This document shows, piece after piece, positions 35,792 to 47,500 of a stretch of 64,000 bases of DNA. The position numbers and the translations under genes were made by a program. The DNA lies in contig JAPVLO010000133.1 of NCBI GenBank assembly GCA_027257055.1, positions 3,844,001 to 3,908,000 of the forward strand, written 5' to 3'. Origin of the DNA: Cephalopachus bancanus (taxonomy: Eukaryota > Chordata > Mammalia > Primates > Tarsiidae). Numbering within the stretch: the first letter of the stretch is position 1; every line of letters begins with the position of its first letter. The notes below the pieces were generated by a model. It did no database searches and was not told where the DNA came from. It saw only the letters and a list, made by a program, of their open reading frames with translations.

Positions 35792-36088
35792 TTATTTATT
35801 TTTCTTTTTGAGTTGGAGTCTCACTCTGTCACCTAGGTCAGAATGCAGTGGCTTGCTCACGGCCACCCCAGTGTCGACCTGCTGGGCTCCAGTGATCCTT
35901 CCTCCTCAGCCTTCCAAGTAGCTGGAACTACAGGTGTATGCTACCGTGCCTGAATAATTTTTGATTTATTATAGAGACAAGGTTTCGCCAAGTTGCTCAG
36001 GCTGGTCTCCAACCTGTGGGCTCAGGCAATCCACTCGCCTCAGCCTCCCAAAGTGCTGGGATTACAGGCTGAGCCAACAAGCCCAGCC
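35792..36088 (-). mobile_element. Alu-like SINE, full length
   Basis: Flanked by near-identical AAAAGAAATATT and AAAAGAGATATT. It ends GAGCCAACAAGCCCAGCC. Confidence 0.93.
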
Positions 36089-36689
36089 AAAAGAGATATT
36101 CAAATACCTATGTTCATAATCTCAATCCTATTGTATGTATCCACGTATAACTTGCATTTTTCACTCCATGATTTTGGAAATGTATGTGGATTTTGGAAAT
36201 GTATGTGAATTTGGATCCAAATCTGTGGATCCAACACATTCACTTTAACTGCTGAAGAGCATTTCATTTATTGATCCATTCCACTGTGGATAGATAGTTT
36301 CATATTTCCATATTTTTACTATTAAAGACAATGAATGCTGAATTGAACATGAGCAAGAATCTCCCCAGGGCATCCTGCAAGGGTGTGAGGACAACAGGTG
36401 AGAGCAAAGCTAGTTCTGGGCACCTGAGAGAGGAGGCATGCATGTTTCAGCGCAACTGGCACAACCAAATGTCCTACTGGGGGTGACGCCCTTGGACACT
36501 GAGGTTGTCGGTGTGTCTCATTCCCATTCCTCCACACAACCTACTTGTGCTTAAAGTTGCAAGGATCTCATCTTCTTTCAGCCTGGATTTACACGGCTAG
36601 TCATTTAATATCATTTGGTGGGGGAGGGTGACAGGAGACTCCCTATGTGTAGGCAGCATCTGCGACCAGAGTTTTAGAGTGCCTGAGAC

Positions 36690-36810
36690 CACGTGGTCAA
36701 ACTTTCCCCTTTATAATATATGAGAAAATGACCTGGAAGGATTATCTGACTTGCCCAAGGCCACATAGCTAGTTAATGATTGAAACAGAGTCAAAACCCA
36801 GAATGACACT
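36690..36810 (+). mobile_element. MIR fragment
   Basis: ATGAGAAAATGACCTGGAAG, CTTGCCCAAGGCCACATAGC and ACAGAGTCAAAACCCAG match the MIR second half. Confidence 0.8.
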
Positions 36811-36969
36811 TAATTCCCAGCCTGACTTTCTTCTTTATTAAATCATTAGGGCATTGTGCTGCCTCTTTCCTCTGTATTATTAGTTTGTATGGAAATAAAG
36901 ATAAAGGGATGTGGAGTTCTTCATAAAGATATGCACTACAACTTGTCTTGCCATAAGAATGTCCTGCAA

Positions 36970-37264
36970 GCTGGGCTCGGTGGCTCAGCCTGTAATCCCG
37001 CGCCTTTGGGAAGCTGAGGTGAGTGGATTGCCTGAGCCCGCGGGTTCGAGACCCGCCTGGGCAGCGAGACCTCATCTCTACAATAAATCAAAAAATCAGC
37101 CGGGCGTGGTAGTGCACACCTGTAATTCCGGCTACTTGGAAGGCTGAGGCGGAAGGATCGCCGGAGCCCAGCAGGTCGAGGCGCGGTGGCCGGAAGCGGC
37201 CACTGCACTCCAGTTTGGGCGACCGAGACCGAGTGAGACTCCAACTCAAAAAAACAAAAAATAA
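36970..37264 (+). mobile_element. Young Alu-like SINE with perfect target duplication
   Basis: Flanked by AAGAATGTCCTGCAA (36955-36969 and 37265-37279). CpG-rich body; a short duplicated word, GACCGAGACCGAG, precedes the tail. Confidence 0.97.
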
Positions 37265-37279
37265 AAGAATGTCCTGCAA

Positions 37280-38557
37280 TAAATATTCTAGTGCTTGTAT
37301 TCATCTTTCTATTTTATCATCTGTAAATTACTCCTTCAGATTCAATCGTAAGGCTCTAGTTTGACACATAATTTCTACCTTAAGCAAGAACTAATTCTAT
37401 CTGTAAACATGGGTTAATTTCTTTTTAGCATTTGTATTCAGACGTGACCTTTAGTGCATTTGTCTGAGCTAAAGTATGGTGAGGCCTGGGTGCTGGACAA
37501 AACCAAGACCATGACATTTCTGCAAAATTATGAATGTAAAGTAGTTTCAAAAAATATTCTGTTTATTTCACTCCTCTGTGGGTAAGGATGAGTGGCACCA
37601 AAGACGGTCAAGAGTCTCAGTCCAAGTGTGTGGTGCTGGCCAAGTCATATCACTAAGGAACTAGGTTGAACCTGATTAACTTCTCAGGCTCATTTATGTA
37701 TACATTTCACAATGATCATTTTTTATTATTAAATATTTATTGTTTTTTCATCATTTACTTTTTCCCTAAGGAGGCAGTTTATAAATGTAGGTCCTCTTTT
37801 ATGTAAACAATGCGAATTGCCATGGACTGTTTGAATTTTCTACCAAAATATTATTTCTAATACTGCTTACTTAAAAGCTGAATATCTTTTTCTTGTGTTG
37901 AATCTCTATAAATAAAGTATCATATTTGAGGCTAGTCACATGGCAAATAGAAAGCCCTTTTCCTAGTGATCATAGTAATGAAAATCTTTGTCTTCTTATA
38001 ATCTAGCTTACCTCAAACATGTCACTGGATTTTCTAATTTTCTCTTTTTGAGTTTTAAAATGATTATCTAAGGTCCTTTAATATTTCATGACACTATGAC
38101 TCTAAAAGTATGTTTTAATCCTGGAAAATAAATACGTGTATATATGTATCGGGATGAAAAAATAGAAAAGGAAACACACAATTATGTATCCTGCCTCAGC
38201 CTTTGTTAAGTAAATGTGAGAACTTTCTCATTATGACTGATTAAACTTGTAGCCAAATTATGGAGATCATAGACCTGATTTTAAAAAAACAAAAAATAAA
38301 ATGTAGAATGCAATGAGATAAAGTTTCTAGGAAAGATAGATTAATTTGTAGTGTTAGTCGTGTCTCCCGTCATTACATGGCTCTTAGTGCTCCTTGGGTG
38401 GTTGGCTGGTAGGCTTTATTGCTTTAACGAGGTTAAAAAGACTGAATTGCTATTCTTTGTGGAAACTGCATATCCCATAGGGAATAATTAAGACTAATAA
38501 GTAGCTGGGAGCAGAACCATGAATCGAGTTAATGCTTCATTCTTTTTTCCCTTCTAG
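37280..38557. other. AT-rich intron, nothing recognised
   Basis: Unique-looking intronic sequence before the micro-exon, free of SINEs. Confidence 0.5.
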
Positions 38558-38578
38558 GATATCTTATTTGAAAAGAAG
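38558..38578 (+). CDS. COL28A1: COL28A1-like 21-nt micro-exon
   Basis: A strong pyrimidine tract ending CTTCTAG is followed by seven codons, DILFEKK (residues 228-234), and then GTAAGC. The exon is phase 0 on both sides, so skipping it would keep the frame. It forms the linker between the VWA domain and the Cys-rich start of the collagen part. Its size is too small for ordinary gene finders. The call rests on the two splice sites, phase agreement with both neighbours and a sensible VWA C-terminal extension. Confidence 0.82.
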
Positions 38579-39540
38579 GTAAGCACCACATGCTTGATTA
38601 CTATGAATTACTCTAAATACTTGCACTATCAAATCAGCATTATAATTCAGTGAGATTAGGTGTGACCCAATTAAAATACTTAGTTCTTTTAAAAATGAGC
38701 CCCTCTCTTTTGAGACAGCCATCTGATTTCTTTCATGCCCTCATAATCAGTCCACTGCAGTTTGGAAAATTTAGAAAAAGCAGGAAATAGTTAATGTGAC
38801 TCTCGAGAGTGATTTTACAAATCAGTGAGAACCAAACAATATACTATAGTTTTTGCTTACTTTGATATGGCTTCCTTGATTGTAAGAATGTCTCTGACAC
38901 CAACCACTCAGGGGGTTCCATCCTTTGCGGGGTGCTCCTGGTGCTGGCTAGGGTTAGGCGGAGTGTTCCCACCTCAGAGACAGAACTCAGAGGACCCCTG
39001 CTGCTTGCCAATTGACCTTCAGCTTATTCTCCTTCCTGTTGTGAAGAAAAGGGAGCTTAATGATTGTGACCAGACCACAGGACAAAGGAGTCTGATCACT
39101 ATCTTTGACTAGGATGTGGCACAAGAGATGCTTATGAGCTTGTGGAAGGGTCCTGTACTGGTCACGCATTTCTTAAGGTAACACATTTGGAACCTCTGAA
39201 TCTTGCTGCTTATTTAACATCAGAAAATTTACAAGTGTTGTTGCAGAAAATAATAGGAGCCAGCCACATCTTGCAGAGCACCATGTTTTACTGAACTGTA
39301 ACATGCTCAGATACACCACTGTTTTATGTACCTTTATGTTCCTTTCTTAATAAAGAAAGGAAAAAGTCTTTGCAATTAAACTATGATAGTGTCTTTTTTA
39401 TTAATGAAACATTTTGTATTGAATTTATGGAGATAATTCTTTGAGATATTTTAGACATAGACTTTTAAATCTTGGTATCACTCTTGTGTATACATATTAG
39501 GGTATATATAAGCACAAATAAATTGGTTATTTCTAAAACT

Positions 39541-40128
39541 TATTTTTTGGGGGGGAGGGTCAGAGTCTCACTCTGTTACCCTGGCCAGACCTCCTGTGTT
39601 CAGGTAATCCTTCCACCTCAGCATCCCAAGTAGCTGGGGCTACAGGCTCATGCCACCAAACCTGGCTCATTGGTTTTATTTATTTATTTATTTACATCAG
39701 AGTCTCACTCTGTCACCCAGGCTGGAGCACCACAGCACGCTCACAGCCAGCCCAGCCTCAACCTGCTGGGCTCAGGTGATCCTTCCGCCTCAGCCTTCCA
39801 AGTAGCTAGAACCATAGGCATGTGCCACCATGCCTGGCTAATTTTTTATTTATTTATTATAGAGACAAAGTCTTGCCACGTTGCTGAGGTTGACCTCGAA
39901 CTTCTGAGCTCAGGCAATCCTCTTACCTCTGCTTCCCAAAGTGCTGAGACTACAAACATTAGCCACCGTGCCCAGCTTAATTGTGTGTGTTTTTTTTAAT
40001 TTAATTTTTGTAGGGATGCAGGTTTGTTATGTTGCCCAGGCTGGTCTTAAACTCCTGGTCTCCAGCAATTCTCCCACCTTGTCCTTCAATTGTGTTGAGA
40101 TTACAGGCGTGAGCCATGGTGCCCAGCC
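39541..40128 (-). mobile_element. Older Alu-like SINE split by a second one
   Basis: The first part, 39541-39671, is a right monomer beginning GGGGGTCAGAGTCTCAC. The left monomer resumes at about 39978-40128, ending GTGAGCCATGGTGCCCAGCC. The middle is another SINE. Confidence 0.8.
39672..39977 (-). mobile_element. Alu-like SINE nested in the copy at 39541
   Basis: TTTATTTATTTATTTATTTA start, ACATCAGAGTCTCACTCTG, both monomers, ends TAGCCACCGTGCCCAGC. It lies in the same orientation as its host. Confidence 0.87.
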
Positions 40129-40593
40129 GCTAAAACTTCTTGGTATCACAGTGAAATCCACATTGAAATCTTCTGAGTCACTTTTTGAGTTGTTGATGTC
40201 TTTGTTTTTCCATGTAATACTGGCCTCTGTGCCAGCAAAAGCATTGGTGATGCAGCATTTCTTAAGAGTGTTCTGGAATTTTCTTCCATTTCATTCTGTA
40301 AGTTCTGTGCATATGCAGAAATTCCAAAAGTCCACTGAAAATGTGTATTTTCTCCTTTAAACCAGCATTTGTATATGGTATATATACTTTTGATTAACCA
40401 TAGCAATGCTTAATAATACTTTGTTAGCTCTTACTAGGTCTACATTTGCTAGAATAATTTAATAGAGCAAAATTTCCATAAATTTACAAGGTAAACTGTC
40501 TTCAGGGTAGTGTTTCAGTGGGGTATGTACTGAATGAAATGTGAAATGCTGTGTTTCACTGTGGGCTAATATCATATTTTGTTCCTGATTCAG

Positions 40594-40650
40594 TGTGAAC
40601 GCAAGATTTGTGAGTGTGAGAAAGGAGATCCCGGCGACCCAGGGTCTCCT
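40594..40650 (+). CDS. COL28A1: COL28A1-like exon: Cys cluster and first Gly-X-Y triplets
   Basis: This 57-nt, phase-0 exon lies between CTGATTCAG and GTAAGT. It encodes [19 protein letters not shown] (residues 235-253). Three cysteines (235, 240, 242) sit directly before the first collagen triplet at G245. Cysteines at this position in collagens commonly form interchain disulfides at the edge of the helix; that role is inferred here. The GDPGDPGSP triplets are classical collagen. Confidence 0.93.
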
Positions 40651-41513
40651 GTAAGTATATTTCTGTGTTGAACTTGGGGCCAAATCAGGAAGTTCTAGCA
40701 AAGATAGCTCTGCTCGTTCTTGAAAATACCGGGTCTCTACTGCACTGTTGAAAAGCAACTGGAAATAGTAGTAACCACGAAAATACTACTTCTTCCTTTT
40801 GTTTCTAAAGGGACACATTCTAGCCTTAGAAATAAACCCGAGCAGAGGGAAGATCTGTTTTAAAATGATGAAATTTTTCTCACAAAGATTCTTTCGGCAT
40901 CAGTCCTTTTAAAATAATTGGGGCCAGAATTTCTCAATAATGGAGTGAAAAATACAGGGAAAGATTAGCCAAGTCATCAGTGCCTTAGGCAAAGCTTTAT
41001 TCCATTAGAAACATGTTAACACAAACCTCTCTGGAAGTTGTTGTCTTCACATGAACCCAACAGGGCAGCAGCAACTTCCTGTGGCATCACAGAGAGGAAG
41101 CTGGTCAGGTCAGGATGCTTTGGGGGATCAGGGTAGATTCTGTGAAACAGAAGTAACCTCTTGGCAACCCCAAATAAGTAGCAGGATTTACTATGATAAT
41201 TCACAAATTGAGAAGATCATCCGAGAAGGAGTGCTTCCTTTATATTCTGCCCTAATATCTGGGAGGTGCCATGTCTGCACGGAGAAAGCATTCAAAATGA
41301 TGTCAGGAACACCAGAGATGCCGGGCATCTCTCTCATACAATCATCAGAAAGCATCCATGGGCTCATTTCATATTTCATTTATGCATATGACTCCAGATC
41401 TCATCCCTAAGAATTCAGAAGCCTGTTAGAGATGTTTCACAAAATGTGTGGGTAAAAGTTTTCAATGAATGTTTGTATTTGGGGGTAGGGAGGGACGTTG
41501 TACTGAAAATGTA

Positions 41514-41998
41514 CAGTAGGTCCTTCAAGTATATACAAACCTTCAAGTAGCAAACTTTCAAAGATGCGAATGTGCATTTTTAAACTTGGTGGATAGAGTT
41601 GAATCCAACAAGGAACCAGAACCTGTGCCATCAATGTCAGGTGTGAGTGACATGGCAGCTGGCCTTCCGTCTCCTGTTGCTGATGCTCCTTCAGTTCTGC
41701 CATCTCCCACCTCCCCTCCCTCCTCCTCTCCCTCCTCTAGTCATAACTTTTGTTGCCTATCCACTCAATACCAGTCCCGTGTGCCAGCTTGTGTACTGTA
41801 CTGTACTATTGTACTCTTCAAGGTACTGTAAGATTAAACTTGTTTTCTTTATTTTTTTGTGCTTGTTTGTATGAAAAGTATTGCAACCTACCACAGCACA
41901 GTACTATACAGCCAATTGTGTTGTTGGATACCTAGAGTAACTTTGTTGGACTTATGAACGTGCTCTCGGAACAGAACTTGTATGTAGGGGACTTACTG
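41514..41998. mobile_element. Tigger-like (TcMar) DNA transposon, non-autonomous
   Basis: A 485-bp element between TA duplications (41512-41513 and 41999-42000) with inverted ends CAGTAGGTCC / GGACTTACTG. Its interior words (GGAACCAGAACCTGTGCCAT, TTGTTGGACTTATGAACG) match a Tigger-derived mammalian repeat as I remember it. The short ORFs inside are not protein-like. Confidence 0.82.
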
Positions 41999-42567
41999 TA
42001 TTCAAATATGACAAATTTTACCTTGAGACTCGGGTATAAAGCCTACATTTTTCCAAACTACTCTACCAATCAAGGCATTAAAAAGCGAGGATGTTTGTGT
42101 TATTTCTCCCCTAAAATACAAAGTTAGATATATTACATGACAATGTGGCAACCAACAGAAGCTGACTTTGGCTAAAGCAAAGGTTTAACTATCCCCGGAA
42201 AGTCTTAGTTTATACGTATCACACTGAGCGATCACCAGGGGAAGAAATATTCAATTATGTTTTAAAATGAACAGTAAGAGAGCTTACAATTGCTGAGTAC
42301 CTGACAATCTCAGTCACTCAATGTTGTCATGTTTTAATAGGGATAAGTCACAGAACTATGTTATTTATTATTTGTTGAGTATCCCCAAAGCCAGTTCACA
42401 GAAAAGCAAGCTTTTTGGTGACTTGAGAATAGGAGCACAAAACGCTTCTCTGGAACAGAATTGGAGGGCTCCTTTCTTCCATCTTTTGAGATTGCCCCCT
42501 GGATATCAGAACCTCTTTGACCAAAGGCAAGCAAGCTGGTCTGATTCTTTTGTTTTATGTTTGTTTT

Positions 42568-42705
42568 TAAATTTAATTTTATTATATAGATGTGTGGTAC
42601 AAGTAAAGATTAACTACACAAATAGGCTGCATGCAGGTTAAGTCTGGGCTATCAATTGGCTCTCAATCCCTCTGGTTTAGGACCAGGTACCCTTTGTGTC
42701 ATTAC
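42568..42705 (-). mobile_element. Diverged L1 3' end fragment
   Basis: The order of words (T-rich start, ATAGATGTGTGGTACAAG, CTGGTTTAGGACCAGGTACC) follows the L1 3' UTR seen at 24930-25030, with many substitutions. Confidence 0.6.
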
Positions 42706-43120
42706 ATGCCGCCATCTCCGCTTCAAGGCCTGGTTCTTTTAAAAGTGTCGGGGCAAGGGGGACCGTAGGCGTGGGTCCACACAGAAGAGCAGGCAGGAAC
42801 AACTCCAACCCCTGCCAAATTGACACTCTTATATGTATTTGTATGAGTTTGATTTGTTTGCAAAGCTGCTGGGAAGTCATTGTTCAGGGAAGAAGTAATT
42901 GCTGGGAAAAGACAGACACGATCATCTCAAAAGATGAAGGAATCTGCCAATTTAAGACGGTGCAGTCTTCCTGGGTAGCAAAGGGGAGAAAAGAGTTGCC
43001 TTTCTGCTTGACAGTCTTCCCTCATTGTGCGAGATGGTGCTGATCAGAAATGATTTAAAAAGTATAGGAAACTAATTGAATACCTGTTTACAATCATCTT
43101 CCTTTCCCCTATGCCTTCAG

Positions 43121-43174
43121 GGTACACATGGAAACCCAGGTATCAAAGGTGAGCGAGGACCAAAAGGGAACCCG
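43121..43174 (+). CDS. COL28A1: COL28A1-like collagen exon (54 nt)
   Basis: The exon follows TGCCTTCAG and precedes GTAAGTG. Its 54 nt give six perfect Gly-X-Y triplets, [18 protein letters not shown] (residues 254-271), starting with a complete Gly codon. Fifty-four nucleotides is the standard ancestral size of fibrillar-type collagen exons. KGER resembles the charged triplets that stabilise the helix, and Y-position prolines are candidates for 4-hydroxylation. Confidence 0.93.
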
Positions 43175-44236
43175 GTAAGTGAAGAAATGCTTTTCTTTGC
43201 ACAAATGCATCTTTCTAGATTTAGTTAGAGAACAAAAATTTGAAAAACAAAGAGCATTGTAGTATGTGGTAAAAACCTGATGACTTTTGTGCAGATAGCA
43301 GATGTTAACTGCTATAAGAAAAGGACATGCCCACACACACATGCAAAGCCCTTACACACACTCATCTTCCCTGGATCCAGATGGATGCCAACATGCCTTT
43401 TTTGGTTGTATTGCGCTAAATACCTTTTGTAAGTGCATGTTCATGTGTCATGTAGTTAAGTCGTAGCTACAAAATGTTCACTTCCTGCTTTGTCTCTCTT
43501 GTTTGTATCAGATTGCGTTCACTAATTCTGAGTCACATATGAATGTTTTAACTGGTAAGTTTAGGAAACTTAGGGACACTGAAAAAATAGAAACTGGCAT
43601 GTAGCTAATATGAGGATTAATTAGGGCAATGTTTCCTGAACTACTTATGCACGTTCCACATTGGATTGACATTGACACTAGCTTTTTTTTTTTTTTTTTT
43701 TTTTGTGAATCCACTTTATGAACAACTGACCTACGATAATAATAGAAAAAAACACCAGATGGTTTCCCACTCTTAGAACATATTTAGGCATTTCTTCAGA
43801 TCTTTTCTTTGTGTACCTATCAAAAAAAAATAAATTCTAGATTTTTCAAGAAAAAATTTACCCCTTTCAGCCATTGTTGGGATTTTGGTGTTCTAAATTC
43901 AAGAATGACTGAAAGAATCATGAAGCGAGAGATTAGCAGATGTAACTATATGAAAATTTAAAGCAAAATTCTGCATAATAAAAGATAATGTTTAAAATAA
44001 AGAAGAAGACAATACGTGAAAGGCATTCAAATACTAGAACATTTAACTCAATAACCCTGAGTATTCCTAGAATAGTTTGTAGGAGTTTATGAACAATGTA
44101 ATAAGTTACATGCGTGAAAGTGTTCTTGGCAACTGCCTGGTTGTCAAGGAAAAGGCGTGTGTCCTTTGGTAGCTTACAACCTACACACACACAACCCTAC
44201 ATTCATTCATGTGGGTCCAAACTGAGGCCATCATGC

Positions 44237-44532
44237 CTTTTTTTTTTTGCTTTTGAGTTGGAGTCTCACTCTGTTGCCCATGTTGGAGTGCAGTATCACG
44301 CTCACAGCCACCCCAGTGTCAACCTGCTGGGCTCTGGCTATCCTCCGACCCAGCCTTCCAAGTAGCTGGATCTACAGGCACGTGCTACCATGCCTGGCTA
44401 ATTTTTTATTTATTGTAGAGAAGAGGTCTTGCTGAGTTGCCCGGGTGGGTCTCGAACCCGCGGGCTCAGGCAATCCACTTGCCTTGGCCTCCCAAAGTGC
44501 TGGTATTACAGGTTGCGTCACCTAGCCCAGCC
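44237..44532 (-). mobile_element. Alu-like SINE, full length
   Basis: T run, TTGAGTTGGAGTCTCACTC, CTCGAACCCGCGGGCTCAGG, ends in a degraded head before the L1 tail. Confidence 0.94.
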
Positions 44533-44549
44533 TTCTTATTTTTTTTTTT

Positions 44550-44990
44550 TTGGTGTTTACCGGTTTATTATAAAGGACGTGAGGGTTTTTTTTTTCTTTA
44601 TTTCCATAACTTTAGTGGGTACAAATAATTTTTGGTTACATGGTTGTATTGTATAGCGTCAAAGAAGTCTGGGCGTTAAGTGTACCTACCACCCCCACTA
44701 GTGTGCACTATGCTCAATAAGTGATTTTTCATCCCTTCACTCCTTCCCCCTCCCTATGTGAATCTCCAGTGTTCATTATACCATCCTCTATGCTTTGCAG
44801 ACACTTAGTTTAGCTCCCACTTATAAGTGAGAACATGCTGTGTTTGGTTTTTCATTCCCGTGTTATTTCACTTAGGATGATGGTCTCTAATTCCTTCAAG
44901 TTGCTGCAAAAGACATTATTTCATTCTTTTTGATGGCTGAATAGTATTCCCTACTGTATATATACACCTCATTTTCATTATCCACTAATC
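44550..44990 (-). mobile_element. Older L1 3' end fragment
   Basis: On + it reads T-rich tail, then AGTGGGTACAAATAATTTTTGGTTACATGG-like L1 3' UTR, CTCCCACTTATAAGTGAGAACATG and ATGGCTGAATAGTATTCC, words typical of primate-era L1 3' ends. It abuts the SINE at 44237-44532. Confidence 0.82.
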
Positions 44991-45711
44991 AGTTGAGTCT
45001 TAAGACCCACAACTAGAAAGTAGAAGAAGATCTTGGGGCAGGTGACGGGAGGGCACAAGAAGGTCTGAGAGATTCTGTTTCTGAGGCTGCCCCTGAGGCC
45101 TGACACCCTCAACAATGGAATACGAGATTGTAAAAGCAAGGGTTTGTGGAATTGTGAGCCAAGAACCATGGGTGAAAACCATTATCTAAAGCATAACATC
45201 ACGGACCACGCCCTGGTTTTCAATCATGAATCCCCTACAGCAAAACAAATATACGCGATCATTAATAATTAGTCTAGTCCTCCATACTGCATGAATGTCC
45301 CCAGGATGACACGCCTTCCTTGTGCTGTGTTAATCTAAGTGTATGTCCTTGTGTCACTCACTCAGTTTGTAATTTTGTGACACATCATATATTTTCCTAA
45401 GTCGTGCTGAAATCAAGCTGTCACTCTTGAGGACATTTTGGAAAACATTCCAAAGCCCCTTGGAGAAAAGCCAGAGTGACTGGCTCCCGAGTGAATACAA
45501 CGATATATTCGACAGTACTGTTAACCTGGGATGTGGCAGGAGCTGTGAAAATGTACCTGGGTTCTGTGAAAATGTACCTGGGTTCTGTACCTTGCACATC
45601 TGGCTTCACTCAAGAGGGCAACGTTTTCCTGAATTGTTATTCTCTTCTCTAGATTGCATGGTGGAAATGTCAGTAGTAAAGACATTAGGATGTTTCCTAA
45701 TTGAGTTAACC

Positions 45712-46506
45712 CAGGGGTCTCCAAACTCCGGGCCATGAACCAGCACCAGTTCATGGCCTGGCCTCTTAGGAACTGGGCTGCACGGCAGGAGGTGAGTGGC
45801 CTGTGAGTGAGCGAAGCTTCATCTTTATTTACAGGCTCTCCACATTGTTCACATTACTACCTGAGCTCTGCCTCCTGTCAGATCAGCCCCAGGATTAGAT
45901 TCTCACAGGCGCATGAACCCTATTGTGACCACACATGTGGGGGATTTAGGTTGCAGCTCTTTATGAGATTCTAATGCCTGATGATCTGAGGTGGAGCTGA
46001 GACGATGATGCTGGTGCTGGGGAGCAGCTGCAAATACAGATAAACATTAGCAGTGAGGTTTGACAGTACAAAGACCGCAATAAATCAATTGCTTGTAGAT
46101 TCATATCATAACACTATCAGTGAGTGGCCAGTGAGTTGGTGTACTTCAATTGTACAGCTGCATATGATTGAATAATTATGTATAATTATTTATAATATGC
46201 TATATAATTATTTTTATTGTATAACTATGTATAATTACTTCATTATATATTACATTCTATTTTATTATATATTTATTGTATATAAATATATGTTTACATC
46301 ATATATTATATAGTTACATTGTATTTCATTATGTACATTTATTATGTATTTCATTATACATTATAATGTAATAATGATAGAAATAAGGTGAGCAACAAAT
46401 GTAATGTGCCTGGATCATCCTGAAACCATCCCCTCCCCAACTGGTCTGTGGAAAAATTGTCTTTCACGAAACTGGTGGCTGATGCCAAAAAGGTTGGGGA
46501 CCACTG
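45712..46506. mobile_element. MER1-like hAT-Charlie element with an AT-rich insert
   Basis: The ends are inverted repeats, CAGGGGTCTCCAA and TTGGGGACCACTG. The body words (GGAACTGGGCTGCAC, CTGCCTCCTGTCAGATCAG, GGAAAAATTGTCTTTCACG, GATGCCAAAAAGG) are those of MER1-type hAT elements. The 8-bp flanks do not match, so the duplication has decayed or an end is off. A 230-bp AT-rich block sits inside. The element ends 92 bp before the collagen exon at 46599. Confidence 0.85.
46150..46378. repeat. AT-rich degenerate repeat block inside the hAT element
   Basis: Many copies of TATAATTATTTAT, ATTATATATT and TTTCATTAT variants in tandem-like order. Confidence 0.85.
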
Positions 46507-46598
46507 TTCATCCGGGACTTCTGAATAATGCATTTCATTGAGCCATTGATCACCCTGCAAGGTTGTGGAATTTTGACTGAGTTTTCTGTTTGTCACAG

Positions 46599-46640
46599 GG
46601 TGATGCTCAAAAAGGAGAGGCTGGAGAAAGAGGCCCCGGG
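46599..46640 (+). CDS. COL28A1: COL28A1-like collagen exon with a triplet interruption (42 nt)
   Basis: The exon lies between TTTGTCACAG and GTATGT and encodes GDAQKGEAGERGPG (residues 272-285) in phase 0. The run G-D-A-Q-K-G breaks the Gly-X-Y rhythm by putting four residues between glycines. Type XXVIII collagen is known for several short helix imperfections, which supports the gene call. The last triplet, GPG, places a glycine in the Y position just before the next exon's GIP. Confidence 0.9.
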
Positions 46641-46937
46641 GTATGTATCCAATGGGATGGCTTCCGGGGAGGCTGAGACTCTGGTGACCACCTTGACCCC
46701 TGTGGTGCAAGTGCAATCGTGATTCTTAGTTGCCCATACTCTGGTGGCTCAGGGAGATCCAACCTCAGAGGTAGGAATGTGGGCGGATGGCACCCAGCTG
46801 GGCAGGAGGGAAAATGGGTTCAGGAGCATTCAACCACAGGCATTCCTAGATGCTTAATTCTACATTGGTGAAAGACTCAAATGAGAAGAGAATTTTGCTT
46901 TATTTCTGATGGTTTTTTCACAATAAAAAAATAAGTT

Positions 46938-47210
46938 GTAGCTGGGCGTGGTGACTCATGCCTATAATTCCAGCACTTTGGGAGGCAGAGGCAAGAGGAT
47001 TGCCTGAGTCCAGGGATTCAAGACCAGCCTGGGCAACATGAGGAGACCTTGTCTCTACAATAAATCAAAAAATTAGCTGGGCACGATGGCATGTGCCTGT
47101 GTTTCCAGCTACTCAGGAGATTGAGGCGAAAAGATCATCTGAGCCCAGGTGGTCGAGGCTGCCACTACACTCCAGCCTAAGCAACAGAGTGAGACCCTGG
47201 CTCAAAATAA
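46938..47210 (+). mobile_element. Alu-like SINE
   Basis: AGCTGGGCGTGGTGACTCATG start, AATAAATCAAAAAATTAGC linker, tail CTGGCTCAAAATAAATAA. Part of the right monomer is deleted. Confidence 0.92.
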
Positions 47211-47500
47211 ATAATTGCATAAACTGTAAGCATAAGAATGACATTGTCTACACTATGCTTTTAGCTGGGTGTGTTACATTGCCTCTCTCTGCCTGGACCT
47301 TTGGATACAAGCCCTGGACTCTGTCCCAGGGATTTTAAAAATGGTTCTCTTGGTGTTTTTAACATGAAGAAGCTTCATAAAGAAATATGATAGAAAGTTT
47401 GGTGTCAATAGAAATTCATGCAGAAATTGTGTTATTCATTCAGAAAACATTTTAAGGCATCTTTTACATATAAAGCATACTAGTATGTGAAAATAAAACC

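Noticed and set aside
41586..41831. Pro/Ser-rich ORF in the Tigger element
   Set aside because: Lies wholly inside a non-autonomous DNA transposon; not a known transposase part.
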